The translations under genes were made by a program, and so were the position numbers. A stretch of DNA of 64,000 bases from Acidobacteriota bacterium (lineage in GTDB: Bacteria > Acidobacteriota > Blastocatellia > RBC074): assembly GCA_016789605.1 (NCBI GenBank), contig JAEUQO010000061.1, positions 1-64,000 of the forward strand, read 5' to 3'. Shown here in pieces: positions 39,079 to 48,120 of this stretch (positions are counted from its first letter, which is position 1; every line of letters begins with the position of its first letter). The notes under the pieces were generated by a model. It did no database searches. It was not told the DNA's origin and worked only from the letters and a program-made list of their open reading frames with translations.

Positions 39079-39297
39079 TTGGTAAGCAGGCCGCAAACAA
39101 GGCAAAGCCTTGCGGTCGCGACATTTTACCCGAATCTTAAAAAGGCGTTCTCAGCAGGGAGGGGGCCTGCTGTTTTGACTGCCCGAAAGGCAAGAAAGCG
39201 AGAAAGGAGGGGCTGGGAAGGCGTGTCTGCTTCGACTAAGTGGCAGGTTTACGCTATAGTATGCGGCCTACGACACCATTTCAGAGAAGGATATCTA
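39079..39297 (+). other. Leader region upstream of the small ORF and aceE
   Basis: Contains two plus-strand stem-loops: CAAGGC-AAA-GCCTTG inside CCGC...GCGG (about 39091-39116), and CAGCAGG (39152-39158) with CCTGCTG (39166-39172) followed by TTTT. A -10-like TATAGT lies at 39255 without a good -35. The second hairpin looks like a leader terminator or attenuator for aceE. The longer open frame starting at 39079 covers these structures and is not supported as coding. Confidence 0.4.
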
Positions 39298-39396
39298 ATG
39301 ACGCGACTTGGACGAGTGCAAAAACGACTGCCAAAGGGCAGCGGATTGTCGAAGTCTGACTGGAAGCGCCGCTCAAGCGCGTTAGCAAAGGGATAA
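39298..39396 (+). CDS. Small basic ORF (32 codons) directly upstream of aceE
   Basis: ATG at 39298 with GAAGGA eight bases upstream encodes a 32-residue Lys/Arg/Ser-rich peptide (MTRLGRVQKRLPKGSGLSKS...). Its stop is eight bases before the aceE ATG, and aceE's only ribosome-binding site (AAAGGG) lies inside the ORF's end, so translation could be coupled. No family was recognised. It could be a real small protein, a coupling leader peptide or chance. Its ribosome-binding site is better than aceE's own. Confidence 0.45.
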   Translation: MTRLGRVQKRLPKGSGLSKSDWKRRSSALAKG

Positions 39397-39404
39397 GAAA
39401 GACA

Positions 39405-42128
39405 ATGCAAGCTAAAGCTCAACTGGAAAAACAGATCGAAGCAGAAGTAAGTGCCTCTTCCTCCTCCATGGATTCCGATCCGCAAGAGACAGCGGAATGG
39501 TTGGAAGCCTGGGATCAAGTTCTCGATGACGATAATTCGGCCCGCGCCGCATATCTGCTCAATAAACTGACTGAGCGCGCGAAGTTCGCTGGCCTGCACC
39601 TGCCGCAGCAATTCAATACGCCATATTGCAACACGATTCCCCTTTCCGAAGAAGTGCCGTATCCCGGCGATCTGGAAATGGAACGCCGTATCAAGAGCAT
39701 CATCCGCTGGAATGCGATGGCAATGGTCGTCCAGCAAAACAAGAAAGACTCCGGCATCGGTGGTCATATCGCCACGTATGCTTCTGTCGCGACTTTGATG
39801 GAAGTCGGATTCAACAATTTCTTCCGCGCGACGATCAAGGATCAGGCTGGCGCTGAAACGCCGGGTGATTTTGTTTACTTTCAAGGTCACGCCAGCCCAG
39901 GCATTTATTCCCGGGCGTTTTTGGAAGGCCGTCTGTCGCTCAAGCATCTGGAAAACTTCCGCCACGAATTGCGCGGCGAACCGGCCTTGACCTCGTATCC
40001 GCATCCTTGGCTGATGCCGGATTTCTGGAGCTTCCCGACGGTTTCGATGGGCTTGGCTTCATTGAATGCCATCTATCAGGCGCGCTTCATGCGCTATATG
40101 GAAAATCGTGGTCTGATTTCGGCAACTGACCGCAAGGTGTGGGCGTTCCTGGGCGACGGCGAAATGGACGAGCCAGAATCAATGGGCTCGATCACGCTGG
40201 CTTCACGCGAAAAGCTAGACAACCTGATTTTTGTGGTGAACTGCAACTTGCAGCGGCTGGACGGCCCGGTACGCGGCAATGGCAAGATCGTGCAAGAACT
40301 CGAAGCCGCCTTCCGTGGCGCAGGCTGGAACGTGATCAAAGTCCTTTGGGGCGGGATTTGGGATCCGCTCTTTGCCAAAGACAAAACCGGTATTTTGCTG
40401 AAACGCATGGAAGAGTGTGTGGACGGCGAGTATCAATCCTTCCGCGCCAAAGACGGCGCGTTCCTGCGCGAGAAATTCTTCGGCAAATATCCCGAATTGC
40501 TCGAACTGGTCAAAGACTGGAGCGATGAAGATTTGTGGAAGTTGCGCCGCGGTGGCCACGATTCGCGCAAGGTTTACAACGCCTACAAACGCGCATTTGA
40601 AACCACGGGCCGACCGACAGTCATTCTGGCTAAGACGATCAAAGGTTATGGTCTGGGCCCGTCAGGAGGCGAAGGCCGTAACCTGGCACACCAGGCCAAA
40701 AAGCTGGACGAAGACGATCTGATCAACATGATTGATCGTTTCGATCTGCCGATTTCGGAAGAAGACGCCAAAGCGGCCAAGTTCTTTGTGCCGCCGCAAG
40801 ACAGCCCGGAAGTTATTTACCTGCACCAACGGCGCAAAGAACTGGGCGGCTATTATCCGTCGCGTCAGGTGAAGTCGGAAAAACTGGTGACGCCGGAAGT
40901 TTCGCTGTTTAAGGAACAACTGGACGGCTCGCAAGGTCGTGAAGTTTCGACCACCATGGCGTTTGTGCGAATGCTAACGGCATTGCTCAAAGACAAAAAC
41001 GTGGGCAAGCGCATCGTGCCGATCATTCCTGACGAAGCGCGTACTTTCGGTATGGAATCGCTGTTCCGCCAGGTCGGCATTTACGCCAGCCAGGGCCAGC
41101 TTTATGAGCCACACGATTCCGATATGTTCCTCTATTACAAAGAGGACAAAGCCGGTCAGATTTTGGAAGAGGGCATTACCGAAGCGGGTTCGATGGCGTC
41201 ATTCACGGCGGCTGGCACTGCCTATGCCAACCACGGCGTCGAGATGATTCCGTTTTACATCTATTACTCGATGTTCGGCTTCCAACGCATCGGCGATTTT
41301 GCCTGGGCGTTTGCGGATTCGCGCGGTAAAGGCTTCCTGTGTGGCGCGACCGCCGGACGCACGACTCTGATGGGCGAAGGGTTGCAGCACCAGGACGGAC
41401 ACAGTCACGTGTTGGCGAGCACGGTCCCGACCTGCGCCGCTTATGATCCTGCCTACGCGTATGAATTGGCTGTGATCGTGCAAGAGGGCATGCGGCGGAT
41501 GTATCAGGAACAGGAAAACCTGTATTACTACCTGACGCTCTATAACGAAAACTACGCGCAGCCCGAAATGCCTGAAGGTGTGACCGAAGGCATTATCAAA
41601 GGCATTTACAAGCTGAAAGCCGGTGCGGGACGTCCCAAAGTTCATCTGTGGGGCAGCGGCCCGATGGCCAATGAGGCTTTGCGCGCGCAGCAGATGCTGG
41701 CCGAACAATACAAGGTCAATGCGGATGTGTGGAGCGTGACCAGCTATAACGAATTGCGGCGCAACGCGTTGCAGGCGGAACGCTGGAACCGTTTGCATCC
41801 TACCGAAGCGGAGCAAAAGCCGTATATCGCTCAGGTGATGGAAAAGACCGAAGGCCCGATCATCGCTTCGACCGATTACATGAAGATCGTGCCCGATCAA
41901 CTGGCTCCGTGGCTGAATGGCCGCCTGGTCAGCTTGGGCACGGATGGTTTCGGGCGCAGCGACAATCGCACGTATCTGCGCAAGCATTTCGAAGTTAACG
42001 CCGAAGCGATTGTGGCTGCGACGCTGTCGCGGCTGGCGCGCGATGGCAAATTCAATGCGAAGAAAGCGGCGCAAGCAATCGCTGATCTGGGGTTGAACCC
42101 GGAAGCGCTTGACCCGGCGTTGGCTTAA
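39405..42128 (+). CDS. aceE: Pyruvate dehydrogenase E1 component, homodimeric type
   Basis: 907 residues, matching the AceE length of about 890. It decarboxylates pyruvate with thiamine diphosphate and passes the acetyl group to the E2 lipoyl arm. Visible motifs include GHIATYASVATLMEVG near the N-terminus, the TPP/Mg-binding GDGEMDEPES (about 250) with the downstream NCNLQRLDGPVRGNGK, and the C-terminal GLQHQDGHSHV region. The E2 and E3 genes are not in the window. It is followed by a strong terminator and preceded by the small basic ORF and leader hairpins. Confidence 0.97.
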   Translation: MQAKAQLEKQIEAEVSASSSSMDSDPQETAEWLEAWDQVLDDDNSARAAYLLNKLTERAKFAGLHLPQQFNTPYCNTIPLSEEVPYPGDLEMERRIKSIIRWNAMAMVVQQNKKDSGIGGHIATYASVATLMEVGFNNFFRATIKDQAGAETPGDFVYFQGHASPGIYSRAFLEGRLSLKHLENFRHELRGEPALTSYPHPWLMPDFWSFPTVSMGLASLNAIYQARFMRYMENRGLISATDRKVWAFLGDGEMDEPESMGSITLASREKLDNLIFVVNCNLQRLDGPVRGNGKIVQELEAAFRGAGWNVIKVLWGGIWDPLFAKDKTGILLKRMEECVDGEYQSFRAKDGAFLREKFFGKYPELLELVKDWSDEDLWKLRRGGHDSRKVYNAYKRAFETTGRPTVILAKTIKGYGLGPSGGEGRNLAHQAKKLDEDDLINMIDRFDLPISEEDAKAAKFFVPPQDSPEVIYLHQRRKELGGYYPSRQVKSEKLVTPEVSLFKEQLDGSQGREVSTTMAFVRMLTALLKDKNVGKRIVPIIPDEARTFGMESLFRQVGIYASQGQLYEPHDSDMFLYYKEDKAGQILEEGITEAGSMASFTAAGTAYANHGVEMIPFYIYYSMFGFQRIGDFAWAFADSRGKGFLCGATAGRTTLMGEGLQHQDGHSHVLASTVPTCAAYDPAYAYELAVIVQEGMRRMYQEQENLYYYLTLYNENYAQPEMPEGVTEGIIKGIYKLKAGAGRPKVHLWGSGPMANEALRAQQMLAEQYKVNADVWSVTSYNELRRNALQAERWNRLHPTEAEQKPYIAQVMEKTEGPIIASTDYMKIVPDQLAPWLNGRLVSLGTDGFGRSDNRTYLRKHFEVNAEAIVAATLSRLARDGKFNAKKAAQAIADLGLNPEALDPALA

Positions 42129-42158
42129 TTCGCGCTGGTTTGTGTTGTTACGAACGTA

Positions 42159-42226
42159 GACAGGACGACACAACGTTTCAGGCATTCCTTAGCCAGCCTG
42201 AAACGTTGTTTGCCCTGTCTTTTTTG
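42159..42226 (+). terminator. Intrinsic terminator after aceE
   Basis: A two-part stem: outer GACAGG/CCTGTC and inner ACAACGTTTCAGG (42170-42182) with CCTGAAACGTTGT (42197-42209), followed by seven T. A strong structure. Confidence 0.9.
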
Positions 42227-42273
42227 TCCGCCAATTCACCAACGCAGTTAGCAAAACCATTCGGAGAGAAACG

Positions 42274-43707
42274 ATGCACCAGTTGGCACCTCAAGGACTC
42301 ACCAGGCTGTTGAAGGTTACGATTTTTCTCTGCGCCGTTTGTCTGTTGACGACGATGACGCAGGCGCAAGCGCCGATGCCTGCTTCGGCGAAAACCGCGC
42401 TGGATAAGTACATCGAAACGCCTGATCCCACCTACAAATACGAGCTGGTCAGCAAAACAACCGGCAAGGGGTACACTACCTTCATCATCAAAATGACTTC
42501 GCAGACCTGGCGCGCCAGCAGCGAAGTTGACCGCAACGTCTGGTGGCACTGGATGATTCTGGTCAAACCGGATGACGTCAAAACCAATAAAGGGCTGCTG
42601 TATATCACTGGCGGCAACAACAATAGCGGACCGCCGAAAGACGCTGATGGCTCAGTCATTCAAATTGCGCTGGCGACCAAATCCGTGGTTACCGAATTGC
42701 GCATGATTCCCAACCAACCGCTCACGTTCAGCGATGACAAAAAGCCCCGCGTCGAAGACGAGATGATTGCCTATACCTGGGACAAGTTTCTCAAGACCGG
42801 CGACGAAAGCTGGCCTGCGCGCTTGCCGATGACCAAGGCTGCGGTGCGCGCCATGGATACGATCACTTCATTTTGCGCCAGTGCGGAAGGCGGCAATACC
42901 AAGGTAGAAGAATTTGTCGTGACGGGCGGTTCCAAACGCGGGTGGACAACCTGGACGACGGCGGCGGTGGACAAGCGCGTCGTCGGAATCGTGCCGATTG
43001 TGATTGATCTGTTGAATGTGATTCCGTCGTTCAAACATCACTTTGCGGTTTATGGCTATTACGCGCCTGCGGTCGGCGATTACGAAGTAATGGGCATCAT
43101 GAATCAGCAGGATTCGCCGCGTTACAAAGAGTTGATGAAGATCGTCGAGCCGTATGAATACCGTCAGCGGATGACGATGCCGAAATTCCTGATCAACGCA
43201 ACCGGAGACCAGTTCTTCGTGCCGGATTCCTGGCAGTTTTATTACGCCGATTTGCCGGGCGTGAAGTATCTGCGTTATGTGCCGAACGCCGATCATTCGT
43301 TGCGTGGCTCTGATGCCTGGATGACGTTGCTGGCCTGTTACAACGCGATTTTGACCAGCGCCGATTTGCCGCAATTCGATTGGAAAATCGAAAAAGACGG
43401 CACCATTCGTGTGCAGGCAAAAACCAAGCCTTCGGCGGTGAAGTTATGGCAAGCGTCGAATCCCGGCGCGCGCGATTTTCGCCTGACCACGATTGGGCCG
43501 CGTTGGACCAGCACGGATTTGACCGATCAAGGCAACGGCACGTATGTCGCCAAAGTTCCCGCGCCGAAACGCGGCTGGACGGCCTACATGGTTGAGCTCA
43601 CCTTTCCCAGCGGATTGGCTTTGGCCCCTTACAAGTTTACGACCGGTGTGAAAGTCATTCCCGATGTCGAGCCATTTGCCGACAAGGCAAAGACCTCGAA
43701 AAAATAA
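42274..43707 (+). CDS. PhoPQ-activated pathogenicity-related (PqaA-type) alpha/beta hydrolase, exported
   Basis: 477 residues with GGAGAG upstream and a signal peptide (about 12-32). The PF10142-type domain is recognisable from WWHWMILVKPDDV, LLYITGGNNNSGPP and the nucleophile elbow TGGSKRGWTTW with Ser220. The acid and base are probably the Asp of NATGDQFF and the His of NADHSLRG. A C-terminal beta domain (about 360-465) follows. The family is named after a Salmonella PhoPQ-regulated gene, but the enzymatic function is unknown. The name does not imply virulence here. It is the first gene of a run of secreted hydrolases. Confidence 0.88.
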   Translation: MHQLAPQGLTRLLKVTIFLCAVCLLTTMTQAQAPMPASAKTALDKYIETPDPTYKYELVSKTTGKGYTTFIIKMTSQTWRASSEVDRNVWWHWMILVKPDDVKTNKGLLYITGGNNNSGPPKDADGSVIQIALATKSVVTELRMIPNQPLTFSDDKKPRVEDEMIAYTWDKFLKTGDESWPARLPMTKAAVRAMDTITSFCASAEGGNTKVEEFVVTGGSKRGWTTWTTAAVDKRVVGIVPIVIDLLNVIPSFKHHFAVYGYYAPAVGDYEVMGIMNQQDSPRYKELMKIVEPYEYRQRMTMPKFLINATGDQFFVPDSWQFYYADLPGVKYLRYVPNADHSLRGSDAWMTLLACYNAILTSADLPQFDWKIEKDGTIRVQAKTKPSAVKLWQASNPGARDFRLTTIGPRWTSTDLTDQGNGTYVAKVPAPKRGWTAYMVELTFPSGLALAPYKFTTGVKVIPDVEPFADKAKTSKK

Positions 43708-43719
43708 CGGTTCCGCTTT

Positions 43720-43764
43720 GGCAAGCAATGTTATGCGACAACCCGTCGCATAACATTGCTTGCC
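43720..43764. repeat. Perfect 20-bp inverted repeat downstream of the PqaA-like gene
   Basis: GGCAAGCAATGTTATGCGAC and its exact complement are separated by five bases. There is no T-run after it, so it is not a standard terminator; it may be Rho-independent without a T-tract, or a protein-binding or mobile palindrome. Confidence 0.7.
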
Positions 43765-43906
43765 CGTTCAATTTCTCTTCCTCTTCCGTTCCTGGAAGAA
43801 CTCAAGCACCTTCGTGTTGCACGCAGCTTTTCTGCCAGCCCTCTGGCCCACGAGCCTTCTGGCTTATCTGGCTGCATTCACTCAACGCCTTTGCAAGGAG
43901 TTAAAG

Positions 43907-44416
43907 ATGTCTATTGCACAATCTCTGTTACCCGAACTGGATCAGGAAATGGCCGGCACGCGCAAAACATTGGAGCGCATTCCGGCAGACAAGTTCGAGT
44001 TTCGCCCACACGAAAAGTCGTTCACAATGATTTCCTTGGCTACGCATATCGCCAACATGCTCAATTGGGGCACGGTTACCATAAAACAGGATTCGTTTGA
44101 TTATGCGCCGCCAGGAGCTGAACCGTATCAGGAATTGCCTGCTGCTTCAGTCGAAGACTTGCTCGCAAAATTCGACAAGGGGCTGGCTGAATTTCGCGAA
44201 GCGCTGGCTGGCGCAAGCGATGAAACCTTGCTGGCAAATTGGTCATTGCTCGGTGGCGGAAACACGATTTTCACCATGCCACGCATCGCCTGTTTGCGCG
44301 GCATGATTTTCAATCACCTGATTCATCATCGCGCACAACTGACCGTGTATTTGCGCATGTGTGATGTGCCGGTTCCGGCATTGTATGGCCCTTCCGCCGA
44401 CGACACTGGAATGTAA
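43907..44416 (+). CDS. DinB-family protein
   Basis: 169 residues. The ATG at 43907 is chosen because AAGGAG lies seven bases before it; the longer frame upstream has no ribosome-binding site. The four-helix DinB fold is indicated by the N-terminal helix (SLLPELDQEMAGTRKTLERI), a His in ISLATHIANML and the C-terminal HLIHHRAQLTVYLR, which together give the three His ligands for a divalent metal. DinB/YfiT-like proteins include thiol S-transferases, often damage-induced; the thiol and substrate here are unknown. It lies between two hydrolase genes with no obvious functional link. Confidence 0.87.
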   Translation: MSIAQSLLPELDQEMAGTRKTLERIPADKFEFRPHEKSFTMISLATHIANMLNWGTVTIKQDSFDYAPPGAEPYQELPAASVEDLLAKFDKGLAEFREALAGASDETLLANWSLLGGGNTIFTMPRIACLRGMIFNHLIHHRAQLTVYLRMCDVPVPALYGPSADDTGM

Positions 44417-44438
44417 GCCGGTTGGTCGCTGATCATTC

Positions 44439-44470
44439 GAGAGAGGCCTTCGCCAGCGAACGCCTCTCTC
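44439..44470 (+). other. Stem-loop between the DinB-like and Tat-hydrolase genes
   Basis: GAGAGAGGC and GCCTCTCTC form a 9-bp stem with a 14-base loop, without a clean T-run. Possibly a weak terminator. Confidence 0.4.
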
Positions 44471-44510
44471 TCATCAATCCCGCAGTTGATCCTGTCTCTG
44501 GAGGCTCCGG

Positions 44511-46607
44511 TTGAAATCCGACACTCGTCATTCCAACGACTCTGCTTCGCTTTCGCGCCGCGATTTGTTTCGCACAGCCAGTTTGGGCGTCTTGGGCCTG
44601 GTTGCGCCCAGCGAAGTTCTGGGCGCAGAGTTGCCATCCCCTGTCGCCGCCAATGCCCAGACGCTGACGCCGCTCAATCGCTTTCCGCGCATGGTGCAGG
44701 AATATTTCGTTGCGCGCGTGCGCGATATCGAACGCGACGCCTTGCAGAAGAAAGCGGCCTTGAAAACCCGCGCGCAAGCCGAACGCTATGTGCGAGACGT
44801 TCGCACGCGTATTCGCAATTGCTTCGGGCCGATGCCGGAAAAGACGCCGCTCAATGCACGCGTGACCGGCATCGTCGAACGCGACACATACAAGATCGAA
44901 AAAGTCATTTTTGAAAGTCGGCCTGGGTTGATGGTGACGGGGAATTTGTACGTGCCGAAAGGGCGCGCGTTTCCGTTGCCGGGGGTGGTGGCGTCTTGCG
45001 GGCATTATGACAACGGCAAAGCAGGCGAAGCGTATCAATCATTCGCCCAAGGGTTGGCCAGGCTGGGGTATGTCGTATTGATCTTTGATCCGTTGGGGCA
45101 GGGAGAGCGCTTTCAATATGTCGGCAACGATTTGAAATCTCGCGTCGGCGCTGGCGTTAAAGAACACCTGGTCGCTGGCAATCAGCAGTTGTTGATTGGC
45201 GAAAACTTCGCTTTCTGGCGCGCCTGGGATGGCATTCGCGCGCTGGATTATTTGTTGACGCGCCCCGAAGTAGATCCGCGTCACATCGGGCTGACAGGGA
45301 ATTCGGGAGGCGGAACGGTGACGACGTGGTTATGCGGTCTGGAACAGCGCTGGACGATGGTCGCGCCAAGCTGTTTTGTAACGACGATGCGCCGCAACGT
45401 GGAAAACGAATTGCCGCAAGACATCGAACAGTACCCACCCAATGTGTTGGCGGCTGGCTTGGATCACGATGACTTTCTGGCCGCGTTGGCGCCCAAGCCC
45501 ATCGTCATTCTTTCGCAAGAGAAAGATTATTTTGACGCGCGCGGCGCTGAAGAAGCCTATGCGCGGCTTAAGCGGTTGTACAAATTGCTGGGCGCTGAAG
45601 ACAACATTTCGTTGTTTGTCGGCCCCAAACCGCACGGGTACACACAGGAAAGCCGCGAAGCGATGTATCGCTGGTTTAACCGCGCGACAAAAGTTTCTGA
45701 CGCGACAACGGAACCGGCGCTGACGTTGGAAAAAGACGAAACCTTGTTGTGCACGCCGCGCGGTCAAGTGGCCGAATTGAATTCGCGCACGGTGTTTTCC
45801 TTTACGGCGGAAAAATCAAAAGCGCTTGCCCGTCAGCGCACGGCGTTGAGCGAGTCTGGCTTGGCGCAAAAGGTTGCTGCAGTCTTAAAGCTGCCGACAA
45901 CAGTTGCCACGCCAGATGCGCGCATCCTGCGACGATTCACGGGCCGCCAATATCCCAAACGCGAATTCACCGCGTATGCCATAGAAACTGAGCCGGGCAT
46001 TCAGGCGCTGGTGTATTGCTTGTCTGACGAAACGCACTATTCACGCCCACCGCGCGGCGAACGCGCCGTGTTGTATGTTGCACATCGTTCCAGCGATCAG
46101 GAATTGCGCGAAGAACCGCTCATTCGCGAATTGCTTGGCCTTGATTCGCAGGCGGCCTTTTTCACTTGCGACGTGCGTGGCATCGGCGAATCTCAGCCAG
46201 ACACCTGCGGCGAAGATCAATTTCTGGTTCCGTATGGCAGCGATTACTTTTACGCCGGACATTCGTTGATGCTGGATTCTCCCTATGTTGGACAAAAGAC
46301 GCTTGACCTGTTGAGCGTGTTGGCGTGGCTGAAAAGTTATGGCTATACCCAGGTGCATTTGGCAGCCAAAGGCTGGGGCACGATTCCGGCGACGTTTGCC
46401 GCTGTGTTGTCAGATGTGGTGACGCGCGTCACGCTGAAACTGGCATTGACGTCGTTCGCCGACGTTGCGGAATCAGCTGACTATCAATGGCCGCTTTCGA
46501 CGCTGGTGCCCGGCATACTGACCGCGTTTGACTTGCCTGACTGTTACCGCGTACTAGCAAAGAAGCAATTGCGCCAGATTGATCCCGTTGGCCCACAAGC
46601 TGTCTAA
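44511..46607 (+). CDS. Tat-exported alpha/beta hydrolase (acetyl-xylan-esterase-like)
   Basis: 698 residues from a TTG start with GGAGG eight bases upstream. A Tat signal (SRRDLFRTASLGVLGLVA, about 15-32) indicates folded export. The first hydrolase domain (about 110-400) has GLMVTGNLYVPKG, an oxyanion-side ASCGHYDNGKAG and the nucleophile Ser265 in GNSGGG; the acid is probably the Asp of SQEKDYFD and the base the His of GPKPHGY. A second, degenerate alpha/beta-hydrolase-like half (about 480-690) has ASSxR/DVRGIGES wording but no clear nucleophile. Family members deacetylate plant or algal polysaccharides; the substrate here is unknown. The sulfatase gene follows after 28 bases. Confidence 0.85.
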   Translation: MKSDTRHSNDSASLSRRDLFRTASLGVLGLVAPSEVLGAELPSPVAANAQTLTPLNRFPRMVQEYFVARVRDIERDALQKKAALKTRAQAERYVRDVRTRIRNCFGPMPEKTPLNARVTGIVERDTYKIEKVIFESRPGLMVTGNLYVPKGRAFPLPGVVASCGHYDNGKAGEAYQSFAQGLARLGYVVLIFDPLGQGERFQYVGNDLKSRVGAGVKEHLVAGNQQLLIGENFAFWRAWDGIRALDYLLTRPEVDPRHIGLTGNSGGGTVTTWLCGLEQRWTMVAPSCFVTTMRRNVENELPQDIEQYPPNVLAAGLDHDDFLAALAPKPIVILSQEKDYFDARGAEEAYARLKRLYKLLGAEDNISLFVGPKPHGYTQESREAMYRWFNRATKVSDATTEPALTLEKDETLLCTPRGQVAELNSRTVFSFTAEKSKALARQRTALSESGLAQKVAAVLKLPTTVATPDARILRRFTGRQYPKREFTAYAIETEPGIQALVYCLSDETHYSRPPRGERAVLYVAHRSSDQELREEPLIRELLGLDSQAAFFTCDVRGIGESQPDTCGEDQFLVPYGSDYFYAGHSLMLDSPYVGQKTLDLLSVLAWLKSYGYTQVHLAAKGWGTIPATFAAVLSDVVTRVTLKLALTSFADVAESADYQWPLSTLVPGILTAFDLPDCYRVLAKKQLRQIDPVGPQAV

Positions 46608-46635
46608 CCCCAAACATCTCGTTCAGGAGCTACAG

Positions 46636-48120
46636 ATGAAACCCGTCTTCCGTGGTTTGTTGTTGGTGATGTTGTTGCTTTGTATTCCATCCGCCGATGC
46701 GCGTCAGAATCGCGCCCGGCAAGCTGACGCTCAACGCCCTAACATTGTGTTCATCATGTCGGATGATCACGCTGCGCATGCGATCAGCGCTTATGGCAGC
46801 AAGCTGATCCAGACGCCGCATATTGATCGCCTGGCCAAAGAAGGGATGAAGTTTGAAAACTGTTTTGTCACCAATTCGATTTGCACGCCCAGCCGCGCCG
46901 CAATTCTGACGGGGAAATACGCACATTTGAACGGCGTGCCCGTGTTTAACCACATAGACAGCACGCAGCCGCAATTGCAGAAATATCTGCAAGCCGCCGG
47001 GTATCACACCGGGATGGTCGGCAAATGGCATTTGGGTGGGAACGATCCGAAACGACCTGAGGAAGGCAAACCGGCTGGCTTTGATTACTGGAACATCTTG
47101 CCGGGACAGGGAGCGTATTTTGACCCGGTGATGATCGAAAACGGCCAGCGCAAAAAGCTTAGCGGCTATACCACCGATGTCATCACGGATTTATCTATCG
47201 AGTTTGTCAAAAATCGCCCACAGGACAAACCGTTCTTTTTGATGTATCACCACAAGGCTCCGCATCGAAATTGGCAACCCGCTGAAAAATACCGCAAGCA
47301 ATACGAAAACTATGAGCCGCCGATTCCGGCCACGTTCGACGACGATTACAAAGGTAAGTCTGACGCCGCGCGTCAATCCACGATGCACATTGATACCGAT
47401 TTGAATGACAATGACACCAAGGGCAAACCGCCTGCCGGGCTGAGCGGCGCTGCACTGAAGCGCTGGAAGTTCAAACGTTACATGCAGGATTACCTGGCTT
47501 GCGTGCAGTCGTTGGATGACAACATCGGGCGCTTCCTGGAGTTTTTGGACAAAAGCGGTTTGGCGCAAAACACGATTGTGATTTACACCTCGGATCAAGG
47601 CTTTTTCCTGGGCGAACACAATTTCTATGACAAACGGTTTATGTATGAAGAATCGTTGCGCATGCCGTTTCTGATTCGCTGGCCATCACGCATCAAATCG
47701 GGCAGTGTGAGCAAAGGGATGATTCTGAACGTGGATTTCGCGCCGCTGATGCTGGATGCCGCTGGCGTGAAGGTTCCTGCCGATATGCAAGGCCGCAGCT
47801 TTTTGCCGTTGCTCAGCGGCCAGACACCGGCTGGCTGGCGTACTTCGATGTATTACCGTTATTACCATCCCGGCCATCACAATGTCGCCGCGCATTACGG
47901 CATTCGCACACACCGTTACAAACTGATTTTCTTTAACAAGCTGAATCAGTGGGAGCTGTACGATCTGCAAAAAGACCCGCAGGAGATGAAAAACGTTTAC
48001 CAGGATCCGGCGTATGCCAAAGTGGTTGAACAGTTAAAGGCCGAATTGTTACGGCAGAGAAAATCCTTAAACGACAATGATCAGTTTGCTGATGCATTGC
48101 CGCAGGATGATGTGGGGTGA
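46636..48120 (+). CDS. Sulfatase (formylglycine-dependent, type I), exported
   Basis: 494 residues. The ATG at 46636 has CAGGAG upstream and gives a signal peptide (MKPVFRGLLLVMLLLC...). The sulfatase hallmark CTPSRAAILTGKY starts at Cys83, which is converted to formylglycine, and the metal ligands DD in IMSDDHAAH (about 38-39) and DQGFFLGEHNF near 325 are present. GMVGKWHLGG is the second signature. It removes sulfate from glycans or sulfolipids. The adjacent ceramidase-like gene suggests a sulfated glycolipid or sphingolipid as one possibility; polysaccharides are equally likely. No formylglycine-generating enzyme gene is present in the window. Confidence 0.92.
   Translation: MKPVFRGLLLVMLLLCIPSADARQNRARQADAQRPNIVFIMSDDHAAHAISAYGSKLIQTPHIDRLAKEGMKFENCFVTNSICTPSRAAILTGKYAHLNGVPVFNHIDSTQPQLQKYLQAAGYHTGMVGKWHLGGNDPKRPEEGKPAGFDYWNILPGQGAYFDPVMIENGQRKKLSGYTTDVITDLSIEFVKNRPQDKPFFLMYHHKAPHRNWQPAEKYRKQYENYEPPIPATFDDDYKGKSDAARQSTMHIDTDLNDNDTKGKPPAGLSGAALKRWKFKRYMQDYLACVQSLDDNIGRFLEFLDKSGLAQNTIVIYTSDQGFFLGEHNFYDKRFMYEESLRMPFLIRWPSRIKSGSVSKGMILNVDFAPLMLDAAGVKVPADMQGRSFLPLLSGQTPAGWRTSMYYRYYHPGHHNVAAHYGIRTHRYKLIFFNKLNQWELYDLQKDPQEMKNVYQDPAYAKVVEQLKAELLRQRKSLNDNDQFADALPQDDVG

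Noticed and set aside
39231-39260. Sigma-70 promoter for aceE (TTCGAC and TATAGT).
   Set aside because: The -35 matches only two of six positions. Only the -10-like hexamer is worth noting.
39079-39297. Longer version of the small ORF before aceE (to 39079).
   Set aside because: The region holds two stem-loops and has no ribosome-binding site at its start. Only the last 32 codons have one.
42274-43707. Reading the PqaA-like gene as a virulence factor.
   Set aside because: The family name comes from one Salmonella gene. Members are widespread in free-living bacteria and have no proven role in virulence.
43760-43906. Longer start for the DinB-like gene.
   Set aside because: No Shine-Dalgarno there, and it would overlap the 20-bp palindrome. 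AAGGAG precedes the ATG at 43907.
46579-46635. Longer start for the sulfatase gene inside the preceding hydrolase gene.
   Set aside because: The ATG at 46636 has a ribosome-binding site and starts the signal peptide.
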